From Chondrus crispus (Eukaryota; Rhodophyta; Florideophyceae; Gigartinales; Gigartinaceae), in contig NW_005178983.1 in assembly GCF_000350225.1 (NCBI RefSeq), positions 310,001-374,000 of the forward strand: a stretch of DNA of 64,000 nt. The letters run 5' to 3'. The notes beneath the pieces were generated by a model, which searched no databases, was not told where the DNA came from, and was given only the letters and a program-made list of their open reading frames with translations. Position numbers and translations under genes: made by a program. Shown in pieces: positions 40,680 through 52,100 of this stretch; positions within the stretch are counted from its first letter, which is position 1, and every line of letters starts with the position of its first letter.

Positions 40680-41507
40680 GAACAACAGAACATGAACCCA
40701 ACACTCCGTCAGCCCTCCCTCGCCCCGCCACCAGTTCCAACGATGTGCAAGAGAAACTTGCGATTCCTTCCATCCCCTTCGCTCAGCTCATACAGACCGC
40801 CACTTCTCTTGAGGAAAACTCAAGACTTTCTGCGGCGAGAGATACCCTTCTGGCCGTAACGATGTCTGAGTGTGCTGCTCAAGCCCGCTCTACATGAGGA
40901 AGATGGTATGGAAAAAGACGCCCGCTGGCAAGCAGAAGAGCTTGTGGACGTGCAGCCGGAAGTGGCAGAGGGGAACGAGCTAAAAGAGATGCTGCTGCGC
41001 ATACGGCAGGCTGGAGGATTCAATCTGTCAGCGAACAGCTGGTAATCTCGAAAACGACGTTACAAATTCCGTTCTACCAGAACGCGCACGCCTATTCTCT
41101 CGCGCTGCTCTTGAGCTCATGAAAACGGAATTGAAAGTTCTGCAGCTACATCAAAACTTGCGGCAGAGCGGCCAAAATGTAGAGGAGTCGCCCGCAGTTG
41201 TTGTGAATGACAGTGAGACTAGTCACCTTCGTGAGCTTGCGCGAAAAAGAAAACGCAATCGGCTAGTATTTTTAACAGTGCGGAGGGAGTGCAATTGCGC
41301 CCACATGTTCACGGACATTGCCAAAATCAGATGCTGGCAGAGCAGTGGTGCGCGTCGTGCGGCATGACTGTTAAGGGCGGTAGTAGTTACAGAGGACATC
41401 GTTCATCATTTAAATGCCCTCAATGTGAAACAAATTTGTGTGTAAGGACGTTTCACGGAATGCAGAGGTCCTGCTGGGACATGTGGCATGATAGCAAGAG
41501 GCTATAG
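40680..41507 (+). pseudogene. frameshifted ORF with C-terminal zinc ribbon
   Basis: Coding-like pieces occur in successive frames: a Pro-rich start near 40691, EKDARWQAEELVDVQPEVAE (about 40910-40970), SRAALELMKTELKVLQLHQN (41100-41160), a basic ARKRKRNRLVF, and finally QWCASCGMTVKGGSSYRGHR with KCPQCETNLCVRTFHGMQRS and CWDMWH (41339-41500). The last part is a C-x2-C ... C-x2-C ribbon ending C-x3-WH, the kind found at the C-terminus of several DNA transposases. The whole looks like a decayed transposon gene, but no transposase core is visible. Alternative: an ordinary zinc-ribbon gene with sequencing errors. Confidence 0.35.
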
Positions 41508-42496
41508 AGACGTGAGATACAAGGAAGAAGAATTGTTTCTCGGGGCAGGTCGGGCTGTTTGTCCGAAATATCGAACTCTGTAGGTGAGACTTGGACACCT
41601 CCACAACCCCGGAGAGGTCAGAAGCGGCTTTCTGATGACTCTACAAGGCCTCATACGAGGTCTGTGAAAAGGAGTTTGTCCTCAGACATGCGCAAAAGTA
41701 GTTAGAACATCTCCATATGTACGATGTACCGTACATAAGTCATTTTGGGGGCACTAAAATGGTCTTGAAATAGTAGTTTTCCAAGGCTCATAAAAGAATA
41801 TTGTAGTGGTCCATGCTCGCTAAAACTTCGCGCATGTAGCGTTTATGCCATTATCAGTCCGCTTGTGTGGTCGATTGGTCCCATAGAACTCCCAGAGATG
41901 TACTCTCGACCGTTAAAGTTAATTTACGGTGTACCGTTATCGTATGCTCAGACATCGCTTGCGGTTTCTGGTTGGAGCGTGTGGGGTCTGTCGCTTGGGC
42001 TTTCAATACGACAGGGAAGAGGGAAGGGCGGTTGGAACAGATGACTCAGCACAGGTGCTGGGCGTTGCTGCCGCTATCTTTCTTTACTCGCTACCTCCGC
42101 TTAAGAAGCCTCCGCGCATTCCTATTCGCGTTCTATTCGCCCATCGCTCCGCAATTCGGCTGAGCCGATATGGGGTCTAACCTTTTTCGCATTCTCTCTG
42201 CCCCTGCAGGCCCTGCCGCCTTTCCTTCGCCTGCGCCCTTGTGCAATGGCCTTCTCAACCATTCGTCATGGTCATGCTTGGCCCATCGCCGCTTACTCGC
42301 CTTTGCATATCCGACTTCCCTCGCCTTCGCATCTCCGCTTTCCCTCGCTTTCGCATATCCGCGGTGACTGTCGCTGACATCCGCATGGCAAAATCGGTAT
42401 TGTCAAAAAGACCTTGATATGATCGCTGTTGTTGTTTTCATGCATTTGCTACTGTATTTTGCCCGATGCATTCCACAACCGTACATGAACATTCAA
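41508..42496. other. no gene recognised; 24-bp tandem repeat
   Basis: No convincing frame. At 42296-42366 three copies of a 24-bp unit (CTCGCCTTTGCATATCCGAC plus TTCC) follow one another, the last slightly shorter. Confidence 0.6.
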
Positions 42497-42498
42497 CA

Positions 42499-42534
42499 CT
42501 AGTGTCTAGCCGACAATCAAAAATCCTCAATTGA
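42499..42534. repeat. left terminal inverted repeat of the piggyBac-like element
   Basis: CTAGTGTCTAGCCGACAAT followed by CAAAAAT and CCTCAATTGAG. Confidence 0.85.
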
Positions 42535-42672
42535 GCACACGTGCTTTCCTCATTTGAGCCGCATGTATCTGACTCCCTTTACGAGCGATGGGAAGACCCT
42601 CCCACTAAACGCAACACACACTCGTGATCCGTATGGTATCGCAGTTAATACCAGAGCGATAAATGGCAGCAT

Positions 42673-44901
42673 CTAGTGCTCTAATTCAATATGTACAGCA
42701 AAACAGTCCCTGACTGAGCAGCGGTTGCTGCAGAAGTAACGCTCAAAATTGCCTTGTTCCAGGCATACACTACAAACTTCTATAGACTTATGCCTCTTGC
42801 AAGACCCACATCTTCCTTGAAATGCGTAGTTGCTGTATTTGCCATTGATTTTGCGACGCTTAAAGGTCCTAACCAGGCATGGGCTCCGCATAGGTGATTT
42901 TGTAGAGTTTGATTGTTCCCCAGACCAGGAACTTGGGCTACCATTGCGCACTGTGGCGGCGTTGTCGTATTTGTTGTCGATTAAAGCCTCTGAAAGAGCC
43001 TCATAGAAGTCACCTTGTAAAAAGCTGCACTGTTCCGCATGCGAAGATTTGTAAAGCTTCCACGCGTCCACGATACAGAACCCCAGAATTCCAATATTGA
43101 GTCTCTTGTCCCATTTCTGAACGCGAATCATTCGTTCGAGCTCAAGGTCATCCTGACGGCACCTGTTGTGCTGATCAATACTTGCACAAGTATCGTAGTA
43201 ACGTTCCACGACTTTTGGCTGTCGTAGGGAAAGATGCACTCTGCGTGGACCAGTGCTGGTCTGACGCCACCGCACTCGATCGCATGGACTTCCATCGGTG
43301 CTGTTGCTGGCAGTCGCGATAAAGTATCGTCTATTCCGGTCCACCCATGCCAGTGCCATTAAAGATTTTCCTGTGTCATGTATGTCGCATCGTAGAGTAG
43401 TCTGCTGTCCCCTTCCCTCTATTTCCACCTGACTTAGATACTTCATGGGAAAGGCCCGTGTGGCAGTCTTGACCACGCCTATAAAACGCAATCCAAGCTG
43501 TAGAAGCTGTTCTGCTGACTGCACTGATGCGAAGTAGGAGTCAGCACATACCACACGGTCTGAGTATATCCAGGGGTTGACGAGGCGTTTTAGGACAGCT
43601 GTCCCATGGTTACAGCTGCCCTCGAACGCTTTTCCTGTTTCGTCCGTCGCACCAGTAACTATTTCTATTCGTAGCATAATGCCGCTCTCCCCACATGCCA
43701 GGTTCTGAACTTCACAACCATCTTCAGGCTTGCGCTCGATACTTACGAAGTGGGGCAGGCCAATTTCGATCCAATCGCCACCCAAGCCGTACCATCGTAT
43801 CATAGACTCATCCACACAAAGGTAATCGGATGGTTGTACATACCTGTACCGGTGGTCGTTAAAAGCCCTGACAAAGTCGTTGACAAGAGCCCAGCGATGT
43901 TGCGCAGACGTCCACCCTGCCTCTGATGGCTGGGCGCTAAATGTCAGTGAGCCGAACAGGGCCTCGAAGCGGCTGCGCCCCATTACCTTCGAGAGGTAAG
44001 GACGAACAAAGTACTTGGAGGCCGATTTTGCTTCCCACAATCTCCGACGATCTCCTTTAGCATATCGAGATATTAAAATTAAAATTCCAAAAAATCGTAG
44101 AATCTCACCCGCCGATGTGCCTCTCTGATGCTTTGAAAGCAGTGCACTCTTTGTCAGCTGCACTATGCGCCCCAGAAAGCGCATTGGAAACATCGAATAG
44201 AAATAATATTCTATTCCTCTCCCTGCTGGTGCTCCTCTTTCGCGTATGTCGGAACCATCAAAACCGATCACCTTCCAATGCTTTACGGGGACAGGGCCGT
44301 TGATGTCTGAAAGTACTGCAGCCTTGCGCCATACTTTGCCATGGACCTCAACGGTGCCCTCATCAGAGAGACTGTAATTGGGCTCCGTTGGTACTGTACT
44401 GGGAGCAGCGGGGGCGACAGTTTGGTGAGGCGTTGACGAGGACAGGACAGCCGTAGCCTCAAACTCGGAAATCAAGTTGCGCTCAGTATCACTGTCATGG
44501 GGGGGCTGTTAGACATTTGGTGAACGTACTTGTGCAAAAGGATCTTCTTCGTCGTCGGGGGGAGGGGTTCGAGCGGTCTGAATCGGTGATGACGGTACAG
44601 GCTCACGCCTAATAAAGTCTGGCGTTTCGTCCGGTTGCGTGGGAATCGGGCAGGGACCAGTATTAACAAACCGCAGCTGAAGAGCTCTTCTTATTTTCTT
44701 TGATCCTACCGCCCATGCTCCCTCAATAAACGTGACGCAATTCTTCTTGCCCTGCTCTTGTCGAGTGTTTTCAACAACACCTGCAACTGTCCTTGTATTC
44801 CATAGGGAACCGTATCGACGCTGACACTCAGCGTTGCTGGTCACGTAGCGGGCTTTCGTGTGCACTTCAGCACCAACAATGAGGCGAGAGTCCTTCCCCA
44901 T
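42673..44901 (-). pseudogene. piggyBac-like transposase with one premature stop
   Basis: From ATG 44901 to the stop at 42673 the frame is uninterrupted apart from one TAA at 44509-44511. N-terminus: VGAEVHTKARYVTSNAEC and KKNCVTFIEGAWAVGSKKIR. Core of the DDE_Tnp_1_7 type: FFGILILISRYAKGDRRRLW, YLCVDESMIRWYG (first D), VVCADSYFASVQSAEQLLQL (second D), YYDTCASIDQHNRCRQD (third D). C-terminus: cysteine-rich zinc finger CGSCKRHKSIEVCSVCLEQG and YFCSNRCSVRD, as in piggyBac transposases. With terminal repeats present this is a recently inactivated element. A downstream TTG region at 44475 is not needed as a start. Alternative: readthrough of TAA is possible but untested. Confidence 0.88.
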
Positions 44902-45118
44902 TTTAAATGAACGGCGCTGATCCACGGAACAAATTGATGGGAGTGGTAAGAATGGAAGGGTCTGGGAAACAGGTGGGTTTCAATATTCTCGAGACTTCTT
45001 CAGTGGAATGGTTGCACAAAAAGGCGGGGTACTGACCCATACGGTCTCTGGTTTGTGTGGTGTTTCGGTATTGCTACAGTCTTAGCGCCAAAACTGTGTA
45101 TTAATTCATGCAGTTTTC

Positions 45119-45151
45119 CTCAATTGAGGAAAATTGTCGGCTAGACACTAG
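45119..45151. repeat. right terminal inverted repeat of the piggyBac-like element
   Basis: CTCAATTGAGG, three A/T bases, then ATTGTCGGCTAGACACTAG, the inverse of the left end with a shorter spacer. Confidence 0.85.
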
Positions 45152-45362
45152 GGGTATGTCCTATTGTTTTTGCCACCACTGTACTTGCTTCTACAGTATC
45201 AGTGTGTTAAGAAACGCGCCGTAATGTTCCAGAAATGAGGTTCGCCGTCCCGTGGACCACCCCCCGTTTCATTTATCAAGGAATTGCTTCTAGGAGGTCC
45301 CTTCTATCAAGGGATCACTGTATTTTGCTCCAAAAGAAAGGCCGAAGCTTGCATTTCAGGTA

Positions 45363-45887
45363 CAGGGGGTGGGGGGGGGGGCCCGATATAGTGCTACCCT
45401 GTGTCAGTGGGCCGAAAACGGCACTATATCGAACCAGGCACTGTAAGATAATGAAATTTACGGCTTTTTTTCAGCCACTTCCTTGCATCACTGCTCAGAA
45501 AGACCGCTCGCAGGACGCCATCACTCATACTTTGCATCTTCACTACGGACTCAAGTCTAATCAAGCATTTCTGTTATTAGTAGCTGCCGAGCCGTTGCAT
45601 TGACTTCCTCCTTTTTCGCAGCCATAAATGCCAGCCTACACTTTGTCCAATTGCATCATCGACCCTGCCTTTTTCGCCATAGTCTCTATTCGAGTTGGCA
45701 TCTGCATAATATATTTTTCCGCGGCGGCAGTGGCTCTCGGGTAGTACGTCCATCCAACTGGCTTCTCTGGAGACCCTTCGTTTTTGGCTCACAATTCGTG
45801 CCACCCGCAGAAGAGTAGCACTATATCGGAGCTGGCACTAACAAATATGGCACTATATCGCGACCCCCCCTCCCCCCCCCCGCCCTG
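45363..45887. mobile_element. pogo/Tigger-like MITE with TA duplication
   Basis: Begins CAGGGGGTGGGG and ends CCCCCGCCCTG, flanked on both sides by TA (45361-45362, 45888-45889). Subterminal words CGATATAGTGC occur inverted near both ends (about 45384-45394, and complement near 45820-45862). pogo/Tigger-type Tc1-mariner elements have CAG...-type ends, TA duplications and GATATA-like subterminal motifs. The 525-bp interior has a 75-codon minus frame without a recognisable transposase, so it is non-autonomous. Confidence 0.6.
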
Positions 45888-45889
45888 TA

Positions 45890-46497
45890 CAGTTGTATAT
45901 TCCCCTGAGACGTCAGCAGGATATGCACCTGTAAACACCGAAGAGCTTAGGTGTTTCCACAAAGTCATGATGTTTTATTTCATTGGATATTCATTCGATT
46001 GTCTTTTCGACGTGCTATCAGAATGTCTACGCAGACTCAGCAGCTCTCAAATGTCGCGAAATATGTTACGAACCCAAATTCTTTTCGCTTTTCTTCCAGC
46101 CTCGAGATGAGACAATCGTTGAATTGCAACGAGAATGTTTGCTTGTCTCAGGCAAGGTGAAATTGTTCATAGGACTTACTTATTTCCTTGCTCAACTAGA
46201 GCGTTGTGCGAATGGCCTGCGAGGAGTTTTTGTAGGTTAGCGGTTTATTCAGTTCGTCAAAACATAAAATAGTGCGGCTTCGGGGGTTGAATGGTTGTTG
46301 CTCCTTACTTTCTTACCCCAAGCGCCGATTGCAGTTATGATTCTCAAAATGTCTTCAGTTACCGGGCATAGCAAAGGAGAGAACACAATAAAAATCCCTT
46401 CTTCCTTAGTTGCTCGCTGTAGATGATTAAAGGAGGAGTTTGTACAAGTTGTCGAGGTGAGCTTGGACAATTGCGAGAGCAAGTGATGTTGCTGAAG
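45890..46497. other. no gene recognised
   Basis: Overlapping short frames only. It forms the 3' flank of the acidic-tailed gene on the minus strand. Confidence 0.5.
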
Positions 46498-47217
46498 TTA
46501 AATCGGTTGGTGTGGGAATGGGGCGATGATGTCTTCATGTTCCGGCTCGCTGCCTGCATCTTCATCATCAGAGTCGAAGAAGCCGTCATCCTCCGAGTCG
46601 ATAAAATCCGGGTCGTCATTGGCGCCGCTCGCGGAAGCATCGGAGTCGGAAGAATTCCCGTTGATGTTTATCTGACGGCCGTTGGACGGAACGGCTTCAC
46701 TGGTATCTCGCAATGATAGGGGTATTGCAGCTCTGTCCCGAAAGCAGAGCACATTCGGGACCGCTTTGCCAGTTGAATCTGCGCAGCGGGCGGCGTGTCT
46801 GACCCAAGGCCAAAGAACTTCGCGAAAGACTGTGACAGGTAGAGCACCCAAATGGCCATTCTTGTCTTGCAAAATTCCTGATAGGACCGCCCTTTCGACA
46901 GCAGCGGGTTTCCATATAGTGACGACAGGTCTCGGTCCTCCTAGGGCAATGGCAGTACATAAAACATGGCCCCCGGGGGTGACACCCTCGCCAGTGCCGT
47001 CTGTGTGGAGTGCAAGTCCAAATGGGGCGAGGAGGAGGCGGAGTTCGCGTAGAGAAAAGCCTGGGAAACAGACGAGGCGGAGTGTCATAATGGAGCAGGA
47101 GTGGGCGCCATCGTACTGGAAGAAATTGAGCAATGCTCGGCGAGCGCCGCCGGGGGGCATGTATCCATTTGCGCCGTCATTCGGGCGGAGAAGGGCGGTG
47201 GCGCAGGTGAGGGTCAT
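46498..47217 (-). CDS. unknown protein with acidic tail, 239 aa
   Basis: Single open exon from ATG 47217 to the stop at 46498. Residues 1-150 look globular: LVCFPGFSLRELRLLLAPFG, GGPRPVVTIWKPAAVERAVL, FREVLWPWVRHAARCADSTG. From about residue 185 the chain is low-complexity and strongly acidic (DSDASASGANDDPDF, DSEDDGFFDSDDEDAGSEPE), typical of nuclear or nucleolar proteins. No signal peptide, membrane segment or known domain recognised. The opposite strand has a 186-codon frame over the same DNA, but the acidic, Asp/Glu-coded tail makes the minus frame more credible. It is flanked by mobile elements on the left and long non-coding DNA on the right. Confidence 0.6.
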   Translation of the reverse strand: MTLTCATALLRPNDGANGYMPPGGARRALLNFFQYDGAHSCSIMTLRLVCFPGFSLRELRLLLAPFGLALHTDGTGEGVTPGGHVLCTAIALGGPRPVVTIWKPAAVERAVLSGILQDKNGHLGALPVTVFREVLWPWVRHAARCADSTGKAVPNVLCFRDRAAIPLSLRDTSEAVPSNGRQININGNSSDSDASASGANDDPDFIDSEDDGFFDSDDEDAGSEPEHEDIIAPFPHQPI

Positions 47218-49183
47218 GGCGGCGTTAATGAGGGAGGGGTGAGGGGGTGGAACGCAGGTGGTGAGAGGGAGGATGGTTGCATTGAGGAGGCCGATTTGTC
47301 GACGTGGAGGAGGCGTTTTTATTCAGAATTTTGCGTCGTCCCGAGACAGTGGGTGGTCATAAATTTCTGGAGAGCATTACGTGACGGCTGGTCGGGCGAG
47401 TGCAAGTTTACGTATTTTTATTGGTGTGCGCATGGGCGTGTCCTTTGTGGAGAATGGCAAGGCGTATTGACAACATTACATACAGCTTTGTTCAAGCAAA
47501 CGAAGGCTAGAGCGACACCACTCTAGTAAGTCTCACCCTAGTAAGTCGCACGCTCTTAGCAGCAAGCGCATTGTGTCCGGTATGTGCGTATGCACTTTTG
47601 TCACATGTACTGTACTTCAGAGATCATACGGTAGAATAGAAGTGTTCAACATGACGTCGACTTGCAACGATACATGTAACCCGAAGAGCTTTGCTGGTCT
47701 GCAACAGTGGGCACAGGTCATGATCTGCGCCCCGTCCCCCTATATACGTCTCTTCTGGAAAGCTGGAGGTGATCTTGCAAACAGAGCATTTAACGACCGA
47801 CGCATTGGCCTAAAAGCACATGCGAGACAGGTGTGAGCATGCGACATGCACTCAAGGCAACTTGATTTGTGTTATATCAGATTTTCTTCCCGCCAAAATT
47901 TTGTTTTTCAGTTAAAATATTGAATTCTTGGCACCGATAATTTCTTCCCACTCTTCACACCCATTGCAAACAGGTTCGGTGTACCATACGCATATGTACT
48001 ACGCATTCGTATCGCGTGTACACGTCACCAGGGCGGGACAGCATCAGTACAGTACCCTTAGGGTACCCTTCGGTACAACGGGCGTGGTGCTGCGCATGAC
48101 TGCACGTAACTCTCAAATACCAACGTTGGGGCGGTACCCAAGGGTACTGTACAGAATATGTGGTTCCTGAGGCGGCATCCTCACACAATGCGTTCCCATC
48201 TTCGCCTTGCCTGCGGTTCATAAAAGCACGCCGCAGTGCGGTGCAGGACAGTACAGTAGATACTTTTTGCGAAAACTGCTGTGCAGTGGGTCATTGCTGA
48301 GCTAACTCTCGGGGTCTGTCGGGCACCTTAAACCAGCGAAGGCTCTCACGGCGGCTCCCACAAGGATTTTTTCATGGCCTGTTGATACGTAAAAGAGGTA
48401 AGCATCGAAACTCACGCTTGCTGTTGCCCCTGAGAATAATACCTCAAAAACGTCCCACTCGAAACACTGCACCATTGAAAACTTTGAAGTTGCCTTCGGA
48501 AACGAAACAAATGAACACATTTAGCAGTAAGAACAGAGTGGTAGGAAAGCGAGCCTGATTTGCGCGCCGGGGAGAATCATTAGGAATTGAGCGAATATAA
48601 AATGGATATTAATGTATCTCGTTCTTTCGTGAACGACATGACGAAGGAGAGTTCTCTAAGCTCTCTCTGTTTCAGCGTTGCGCTGACGCTTTGGCGTATT
48701 TTTTCTTGATGTTTGACCACGACAAGATTCATCGCCACATAACAAGCGTATATCTCACTGTAGTCCTTCGCAAAGGCTGGTAGATGTCCCCCATGTGCGG
48801 CAAGTGATGTGCAGAGCGCGATATTCTCTCACATCCTTCTTGCGGACTTGACGGACATCCCGACTGAGGGTGAAAAATTACATTCTGCCAGACGTATTTG
48901 ATCCACGTAGTTTTCAGATACAGCCTATTGATAATAGCCAAGTGGAATGCAATCAGTGTACCAGCTCCCCGGTGCCAGCAGTGTTGGAAATCACTTCTCG
49001 AGTGAATATTTGGGTAAGGCCCCGTGACTGCTTCCTTCAACCGACCTGATTCTCCGCTCCTCTCATGCGGCTGCGACATCATTCACGTGTCCTCCGTCCT
49101 TCCCCCGACAGTCTCCAGCAACATTCAGTCTTTTCCTGCACACTCTCCATCTTGCCCTCCCTTCTGCCCATCAACATTGCGCG
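47218..49183. other. intergenic; one hairpin repeat
   Basis: No convincing gene. An inverted pair GTACAGTACCCTTAGGGTACC (48047-48067) and GGTACCCAAGGGTACTGTAC (48133-48152) encloses 65 bp; the arms pair with one base bulged. The last few hundred bases are presumably the promoter of the large plus-strand gene, but no clear core element is visible. Confidence 0.55.
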
Positions 49184-52100
49184 ATGGCGGAAGCCTCTGC
49201 TTCGACGGCGTCCGCCGCCTCGCCGCCGCCTCGCCAGTCAAAGCGATCCGTCCAAGCGGCCCCACCTGGAAACACGGGCACGCATTGGACGGGCCCTAAC
49301 GAATATCTCCTCGCTCAGCTAACCCGTGCAAACTATATCACCTCCCGCGGCACCCCCTTCGAGGCCACCCCAGATAATCTTTGCGCTGCGCTGCAACGGC
49401 TCGTCCACTTCGAGGGCAACCGACCCCCTAACCGCAAGATTTTGCTCCACCTCCGTCTTCTTACTTACTACCCTCCAAATCCTATCGTTATTTCCGAACT
49501 AATTACCTTAATTGAGTCAGAAAACGTGCACGTATGTCGCCTCGCCCATTACCACATCAGGCAGAATGCACCCGTTCAGGATGCAGAGCTTTATCGAGAC
49601 CTCATGGAGGCTCTTGAGAGGGAGGTGATTCGACCATCGCCTGCACGAAGGGCTGCTGCGACAAAGACCCTTGCCAAAGTCTTTATGAATAATGATATCG
49701 CACGAGCCTCGGACTTCGTCATGGACGTCTTTAACTGCATTGGAGGCGCACGCGTCAAGGTCCCGGACCAGCCTGCCCCGAGGAAAATTGCTGGCATCGA
49801 AGTTCCGGGAACCGATAAGAACAAGAAGAAGAATCAAAAGCGTGCAGCGGGACGGATTACCACACCTGGTGTTAACACTTCCTTCTTGTCGCGGAGTATT
49901 GTCAAGGGTGAGACCTACGACTCAAAACCTACACCAGGGCAACAAGAAGCGAAGGAAAGACGCAGGCAAGCGATGGACGATGGCACAGGAGGTACAATGC
50001 AGAGTGCGCGCGGAAATGCAGAGTTTATCAAGAGCAAGTTTGGAAAGATGCTTGTTGGACACACAGTCATGGCTGCAATGCGCAGACTCAATCGTGTTGC
50101 AACGGAAAGGGCTAAAGTTGAGGCTTACTTGTTTGACTCGGGACTAATGAGTGTAGTTCCAAGCACCGTCCGACATTCAGTTGCGTTGCTAGAGCTGCGA
50201 AGTATAGTTTCACGTGGATCTGTGTCGCGATATCTTGTCGGACGGCTGCCCCACAAAAACCCCCCAGCTTCAAAGCGTCTTCACTTGGAAGATTTGGGCG
50301 CGCGTGTTTACTTTGCAAGGCTTTTGTCCTCCCTGGCGGAAGATCCGAATATGTCTGCCTTCATACCTGAAGAAGCACCCAAGCAGGCAAAACGAGACGC
50401 CCACTCAAAGACACCCAAGAGCATGAAGGATGCACTGGAAGCATCAACCTTCAAGGAAAAGGCCAGCAATTTGTTCAAGTTTTTGTTCAACAAAGAGCAA
50501 ATTTCGCAGGCAGTGGGTGCCGTGAGGTCTAATGCGGTGGACGTGATCACCGGAAGCCGCATGCATCGTTTAAAGAGGGACGATTCGTTGGGAGTGGAGT
50601 TTGCTGAGGCTCTCATCAATCTATTGAAAAACCCTTCGAATCGAGTCTTGACCGAAGCTCTACGGGGACTGTCCAGAAGGCGATGGACGACGTGGTTTGA
50701 ATCTCCTATACCTCAAGGGGCGCTTTACAATTCTCCAGAACTACAGGACGCTGAAGCATATGGAGGCACTGCTGATGCGTGGGGCATTGACGAGGACGAG
50801 GATGATGACCCTGAAGATGAGGACGACGGAAAGGAGTTGGGTGCATACGAGAACGACGTCGTTGGTGATGACCTGCATGGTTCTAAAGGATCACTTCGAG
50901 CATCAGGATTAGCTCAAGACGAAGCGCTCGATGACCTTACCCGGGCGAACGAGGGTAGCACCTGGTTTTCGAGGCTCAAGTCACAGCGAAAAGAAAGGAG
51001 GGATGTTCGTATAAATGAACATACACCTTTTTACCTTCGCAAAGTTGGGGAGGGCATGGTCCCAGCTCTAGAAGTGATTCTCCGAAGGATAAATGCCGCC
51101 CTACTTCACGACGAGCCAGTGCGTCGTTTCTGTGCTGCTGATGCAATTATTGTTCTTGCTCGAGGCAAGATCTATGGCCATACCAGCGAAGAGCATCAAA
51201 AATTGCGGAAGGCTCAGAGCGCCTTCCAGCGAAGTGTTCAATTATCTTCCTCTCGCGCTCTTGTTTCTGTACAAGACGCAGGTTATCTGGGCCTGACTGA
51301 TGGGTCTGCAGTCGCAGAGGAAAGGCATCCGTTCCAAGCATTGGTTTGGCCTTTAACAGAGATTGTTGAGGAAGACCCCAACCAATTTGTACGGGGAAGA
51401 GCTGCTGTTGCTCTTTTATTTGTAATCACTGCTGGTGCTGGGCGCGGTAGTGGTGGTGGTATCGATGGTGATATTTCGGTAACGTCAACTTCAAAGAGTG
51501 CCAAGTCCGATAACAGCCCATTGTTGGTTCGATACTTTAAGAGCTTTGCTACTCATGAGTGTACAGGAAGCGGAACCGGATTGAAGCTTATGTCCGAATT
51601 GATTGACTATTTGGTTTATGAGGTACTTGATGTAGCTCCAGAGCTTGCCCCCTCAGCCGTGGAGATGGCGGAGCTGTGGGCGATGTCTCATCCAACCGTA
51701 GGAGTGTGTGGTAGGCTTGGAGCACTCTGGGAAAAAGTTTTGTCGATCGGGCAAGGCGAAGTGGTTGGGAAGTCTATCTTTAGGGCAGTTGCATGTACGC
51801 CGCAGCAAGAAAGGATGGCATCTGCTGCAGTCATATTTCTCCGTCGACGAACCTTAGACTTGGCAATTATTAGCGTCGGTTCGGCAAATGTTACGGGAAC
51901 TGCTTTACCAGAGCCCCTACCTCAGGAAGTTGGTGTTGAGATGGAGCGATACTTTAGCTTGCTTTGGCATGCTGCGCTGCTTGGACCATCCGCCGAATGC
52001 CGCACGTTCGCAATAGAAGCGCTTGGTGGTGCAGCGGCGCTGGCCGGCGAACCTTTTCGCTGTTGTACATACGAACGGCTGGTAGAAGTAGTACGTATGA

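Larger units (their letters stand above)
42497..45153 (-). mobile_element. piggyBac-like DNA transposon, about 2.65 kb
   Basis: Terminal inverted repeats share the 19-mer CTAGTGTCTAGCCGACAAT (42499-42517 and complement of 45133-45151), then after a short variable spacer CCTCAATTGAG on both sides. A single transposase frame fills the interior. The expected TTAA duplication is not seen at the edges, so the insertion site has mutated or the exact ends differ slightly. Confidence 0.85.
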
